From Bacteroidales bacterium UBA2716 (GTDB taxonomy: Bacteria > Bacteroidota > Bacteroidia > Bacteroidales > UBA932), in contig DEKS01000033.1 of NCBI GenBank assembly GCA_002354005.1, positions 1 to 7,828 on the forward strand: DNA of 7,828 bases. Direction: 5' to 3'. Numbering within the stretch: the stretch's first letter is position 1; each line of letters opens with the position of its first letter. Positions 6,058 to 7,828 of the stretch are shown one piece after another. The translations under genes and the position numbers were made by a program. The notes below the pieces were generated by a model. That model was not told the origin of the DNA. It saw only the letters and a program-made list of their open reading frames with translations, and did not search any database.

Positions 6058-7828
6058 TTCGACAACGACCAGATAGCAGTGATCAACGGTAACACCAAAC
6101 TGAACGTCGGCGCTGTCGATGGCGATATTCTTGTAAAGCTGGTAATGACTTTCACCATTTGCCCAGAGGACGTCGAAGCGGACAGAGGCCGTTCCGTCAC
6201 CATGGTTGGTAGCAGTGATGGTCACGTGCGCGTTGGTAAGCATGGGTTTGAACAAATCCCAATTCCAGTCACTCTCCTTGTTGGCGTCATCATTGACAAA
6301 ACCGCCGCCCCAGCCAAAGTTGTCGATACGGACCACACCATATTCACCGTCTGCACCAAGAGAGAGATCCGCTTTACGGAGTACAGCAACGGGACCGCTC
6401 CAGTTATCTGCACAGTTGGAGTAGACATCCATCTCGAAAGACTTGCTTTCACCGGCAGAAATCACCTTGTCGGCCGCAGTAAATCCTCCGATCCAGAATT
6501 CAGAAGTCAAATCTGCAGCGCCCACGGCGTAAGCTCCCTTCACCAGATTAATGCTGACGGTAGTGCTGATAGCGCTGTTCTCCTTCAAGGTAAGCGTTAC
6601 GTCCTGTGCGCCCTCGGCCACAATAATGGCAGAGAAATCAAGGGCTGACAGCGCAACCGGCTTGGTTGACGCATCCGTGTAGGTAGCCGTCACCTCCATG
6701 CCGCCCGTACGGAAATCCAGGGAGGCGTTGTCATAGAAGTAATAGGTGTTAACCGCAGGCTGCTTGGTCACGGCAATGGACTGGATGACAGGAACTTCCG
6801 GAACGGAAGGTTCCACGTAGTCACCGGGGGCGAACACCGCATAGCAGTTGTCCACGGTTACGGAAAGGTTCACGTCATTGGCATCGCTGATGGCAATATT
6901 CTTATAGACTTGATAGTGTTCTTCACCGTTGGCCCAGAGGACATCGTAACGGATAACCGCGTTATCACCGTTATTGGTAGCCGTAATCACCACATGCGCA
7001 TTGTTCTGCATGGGCTTGAACAGCTCCCAGTTCCAGTCGCTTTCCTTATTGGCATCGTCATTGACGAAGGCGGAACCCCAGCCGAAATTATCCATGCGGA
7101 CCACGGCGTATTCTCCCTCTGCGCCAAGGGCGAGATCTCCCTTGCGCAGAATGGCGACCGGCGAATGCCAGTTCTCCGCGGCCACGGAATACACATCCAT
7201 CTCATAGCTGACGCTTTCCCCGACGGGCACTTTCACATCCGGTGCAAAGTAGGTCCACCAGGCAGAATTGAGCTCCGGTACGCCCAAGGCGAAGGCACCC
7301 TTTACCAGATTCACCTTGGTGGTAGTGGAAACAACCTGAGAACCGGGTTTGTAGGTAAGGGTCACATCCTGTTCACCCTCCTGGAGGAGGATATCGGAAA
7401 CCGTGACATCGTCCAAAGTAAGGGGAACCACGGTACCACCATCGTACTTGGCTTGCAGTTGCATGCCATAGGGACGGAAGTCCAGTTTAGTGTTTTCATA
7501 ATAAAGGTAGGCATTGTGCGCAGGCTGTTGTGCAACCTCCAGGCCTGCCAGACCAGCAACGAGCTCGAAGTTGTAGAAACCGGAGACAGGCTTGGTGAGC
7601 ACGCCCTTCTTGGTGTAGCTGTAAGTAACAACCACCGTCTTGATACCGGGAAGGGTAAGGTCCGGAGCAGTGATTATCAGGTCTTCAGGAGCAACGGTCA
7701 TGGAAGACTCATCATCAAACACAACCGTAGCGGTGGTAGCACCCCAGTAATCGATTTCTTCCGGATTAGCGCTGTAATTGATGGCCGTAGGATATCCCCC
7801 CAGGATAATGCCGGCGGGATTGGAATCC
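6055..7828 (-). CDS. Multidomain Ig-like/CBM-like secreted protein, 5' end outside window
   Basis: This is the C-terminal 590 residues of a larger protein; the frame stays open to the right edge, and the GTG at 7722 is internal, not a start. I do not recognise the whole protein. The visible part is entirely beta-rich: an Ig-like domain (about 7827-7555; EEIDYWGATTATVVFDD, then PDLTLPGIKTVVVTY), then two copies of a bimodular unit. Each copy has an Ig-like half resembling bacterial Ig-like group 3 (VTKQP...LDF...GMEVTATYTD) and a Trp-rich half (NW..PVAVLRK, DNFGWG, NDDANKESDWNW, LWANGE.HYQ.YKNIAI) resembling a glycan-binding beta-sandwich. Copies of this kind usually form the tail of Bacteroidota surface enzymes or glycan-binding proteins, so the missing N-terminus may hold a catalytic domain. 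No transmembrane segment or type IX sorting tail is seen; the protein ends CYLVVVE. Being 15 bases before susC, it very likely belongs to the same operon and acts on the same glycan. Function is inferred from context. Confidence 0.8.
   Translation of the reverse strand, partial: DSNPAGIILGGYPTAINYSANPEEIDYWGATTATVVFDDESSMTVAPEDLIITAPDLTLPGIKTVVVTYSYTKKGVLTKPVSGFYNFELVAGLAGLEVAQQPAHNAYLYYENTKLDFRPYGMQLQAKYDGGTVVPLTLDDVTVSDILLQEGEQDVTLTYKPGSQVVSTTTKVNLVKGAFALGVPELNSAWWTYFAPDVKVPVGESVSYEMDVYSVAAENWHSPVAILRKGDLALGAEGEYAVVRMDNFGWGSAFVNDDANKESDWNWELFKPMQNNAHVVITATNNGDNAVIRYDVLWANGEEHYQVYKNIAISDANDVNLSVTVDNCYAVFAPGDYVEPSVPEVPVIQSIAVTKQPAVNTYYFYDNASLDFRTGGMEVTATYTDASTKPVALSALDFSAIIVAEGAQDVTLTLKENSAISTTVSINLVKGAYAVGAADLTSEFWIGGFTAADKVISAGESKSFEMDVYSNCADNWSGPVAVLRKADLSLGADGEYGVVRIDNFGWGGGFVNDDANKESDWNWDLFKPMLTNAHVTITATNHGDGTASVRFDVLWANGESHYQLYKNIAIDSADVQFGVTVDHCYLVVVE
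6064..6786 (-). repeat. Tandem module copy B: second Ig-like/beta-sandwich unit at the C-terminus
   Basis: Copy B aligns with copy A along its full length at a period of about 255 residues, with a few small indels in the Ig-like half and around the start of the second half. The Ig-like half runs about 6786-6541 and the Trp-rich half about 6522-6064. In the core from VAVLRK to NAHV, 45 of 56 residues are identical to copy A by direct counting. At the DNA level many third positions differ, so this is an old duplication held by selection on the protein, not a recent copy. It ends two residues before the stop codon. Confidence 0.82.
6832..7551 (-). repeat. Tandem module copy A: Ig-like half plus Trp-rich beta-sandwich half
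   Basis: Copy A covers about 240 residues. The Ig-like half (about 7551-7303) begins LEVAQQPAHNAYLYYENTKL and includes EGEQDVTLTYK. The second half (about 7290-6832) has NWHSPVAILRKGDLALGA, VVRMDNFGWG, NDDANKESDWNWELFKPM, DVLWANGEEHYQVYKNIAI and VDNCYAVF. A short acidic, Pro-rich linker (APGDYVEPSVPEVPV, 6831-6787) separates it from copy B. The conserved Trp, Asn and Asp residues could form a glycan-binding face. Confidence 0.82.

Larger units (their letters stand above)
1..7828 (-). other. Polysaccharide utilisation locus segment, one probable operon
   Basis: Four same-strand genes with gaps of 15 to 22 bases and no terminator encode a CBM-like multidomain protein, SusC, SusD and a GH43 lipoprotein. 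This composition defines a PUL core. Not seen are a regulator (hybrid two-component system, SusR-like or ECF/anti-sigma pair), a SusE/F-type surface glycan-binding protein directly after susD, and further enzymes; these may lie outside the window. The substrate suggested by the GH43 motifs is arabinan or another arabinose-containing glycan. Confidence 0.85.

Noticed and set aside
6049..6648. Plus-strand open frame of 199 codons opposite the Ig/CBM-like gene
   Set aside because: It is the mirror frame of the module copy B coding sequence and shows no independent signature or start region.
6064..7551. Recent transposition or insertion-sequence origin for the repeated modules
   Set aside because: There are no flanking inverted repeats or transposase, the copies are diverged at synonymous sites, and both are in one continuous reading frame.
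7720..7722. GTG at 7722 as the start of the Ig/CBM-like gene
   Set aside because: The frame stays open from 7722 to the right edge and the residues there (for example NPEEIDYWGATTATVVFDD) complete an Ig-like domain, so the real start is outside the window.
1..7828. CRISPR arrays, tRNA or rRNA genes, riboswitches and intrinsic terminators
   Set aside because: No short regularly spaced repeats, no RNA-gene signatures and no hairpin-plus-T-run were found. Coding sequence fills nearly the whole window.

Overview
The window holds a stretch of a Bacteroidota polysaccharide utilisation locus (PUL). Four genes lie head to tail on the minus strand, so the operon reads from the right edge to the left edge. 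The organism is a member of the Bacteroidota, most likely the Bacteroidales. The evidence is an adjacent SusC/SusD pair, lipoprotein signal peptides followed by acidic residues, and AT-rich gene starts without clear Shine-Dalgarno sequences. The coding sequence is visibly G+C-rich for this group, with CTG, ACC, AAC, GGC and TCC as preferred codons. That points away from the low-GC Bacteroides species and towards one of the higher-GC gut or rumen Bacteroidales, but the sequence alone does not fix a genus.

Layout in the direction of transcription. (1) 7828 to 6055: the 3' part of a large secreted or surface protein whose start is outside the window. It has one Ig-like domain, then two tandem copies of an Ig-like plus beta-sandwich module that looks like a carbohydrate-binding module. 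(2) 6039 to 2869: a complete SusC-type TonB-dependent outer-membrane transporter. (3) 2846 (or 2858) to 1020: a complete SusD-type glycan-binding lipoprotein. (4) 1004 to the left edge: the first 334 codons of a glycoside hydrolase family 43 lipoprotein of the endo-arabinanase type, cut off by the window.

The gaps between genes are only 15 to 22 bases. No promoter, terminator or RNA gene is seen, and no gene-free stretch is longer than about 25 bases. Everything fits one polycistronic mRNA whose promoter lies to the right of the window.

Working model: a surface GH43 enzyme, and perhaps the Ig/CBM-like protein, bind and cut a glycan. SusD captures the oligosaccharides and SusC imports them with energy from TonB. 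The GH43 motifs suggest an alpha-L-arabinan or arabinose-containing pectic side chain, but this is inferred from one truncated enzyme.

The least ordinary parts are the duplicated Ig/beta-sandwich module upstream of susC, the almost complete avoidance of three codons (TTA, CTA, TCA) across susC, susD and GH43, and tandem stop codons with paired in-frame starts at all three junctions. I see no clearly undescribed system; most of the window is a normal PUL core.
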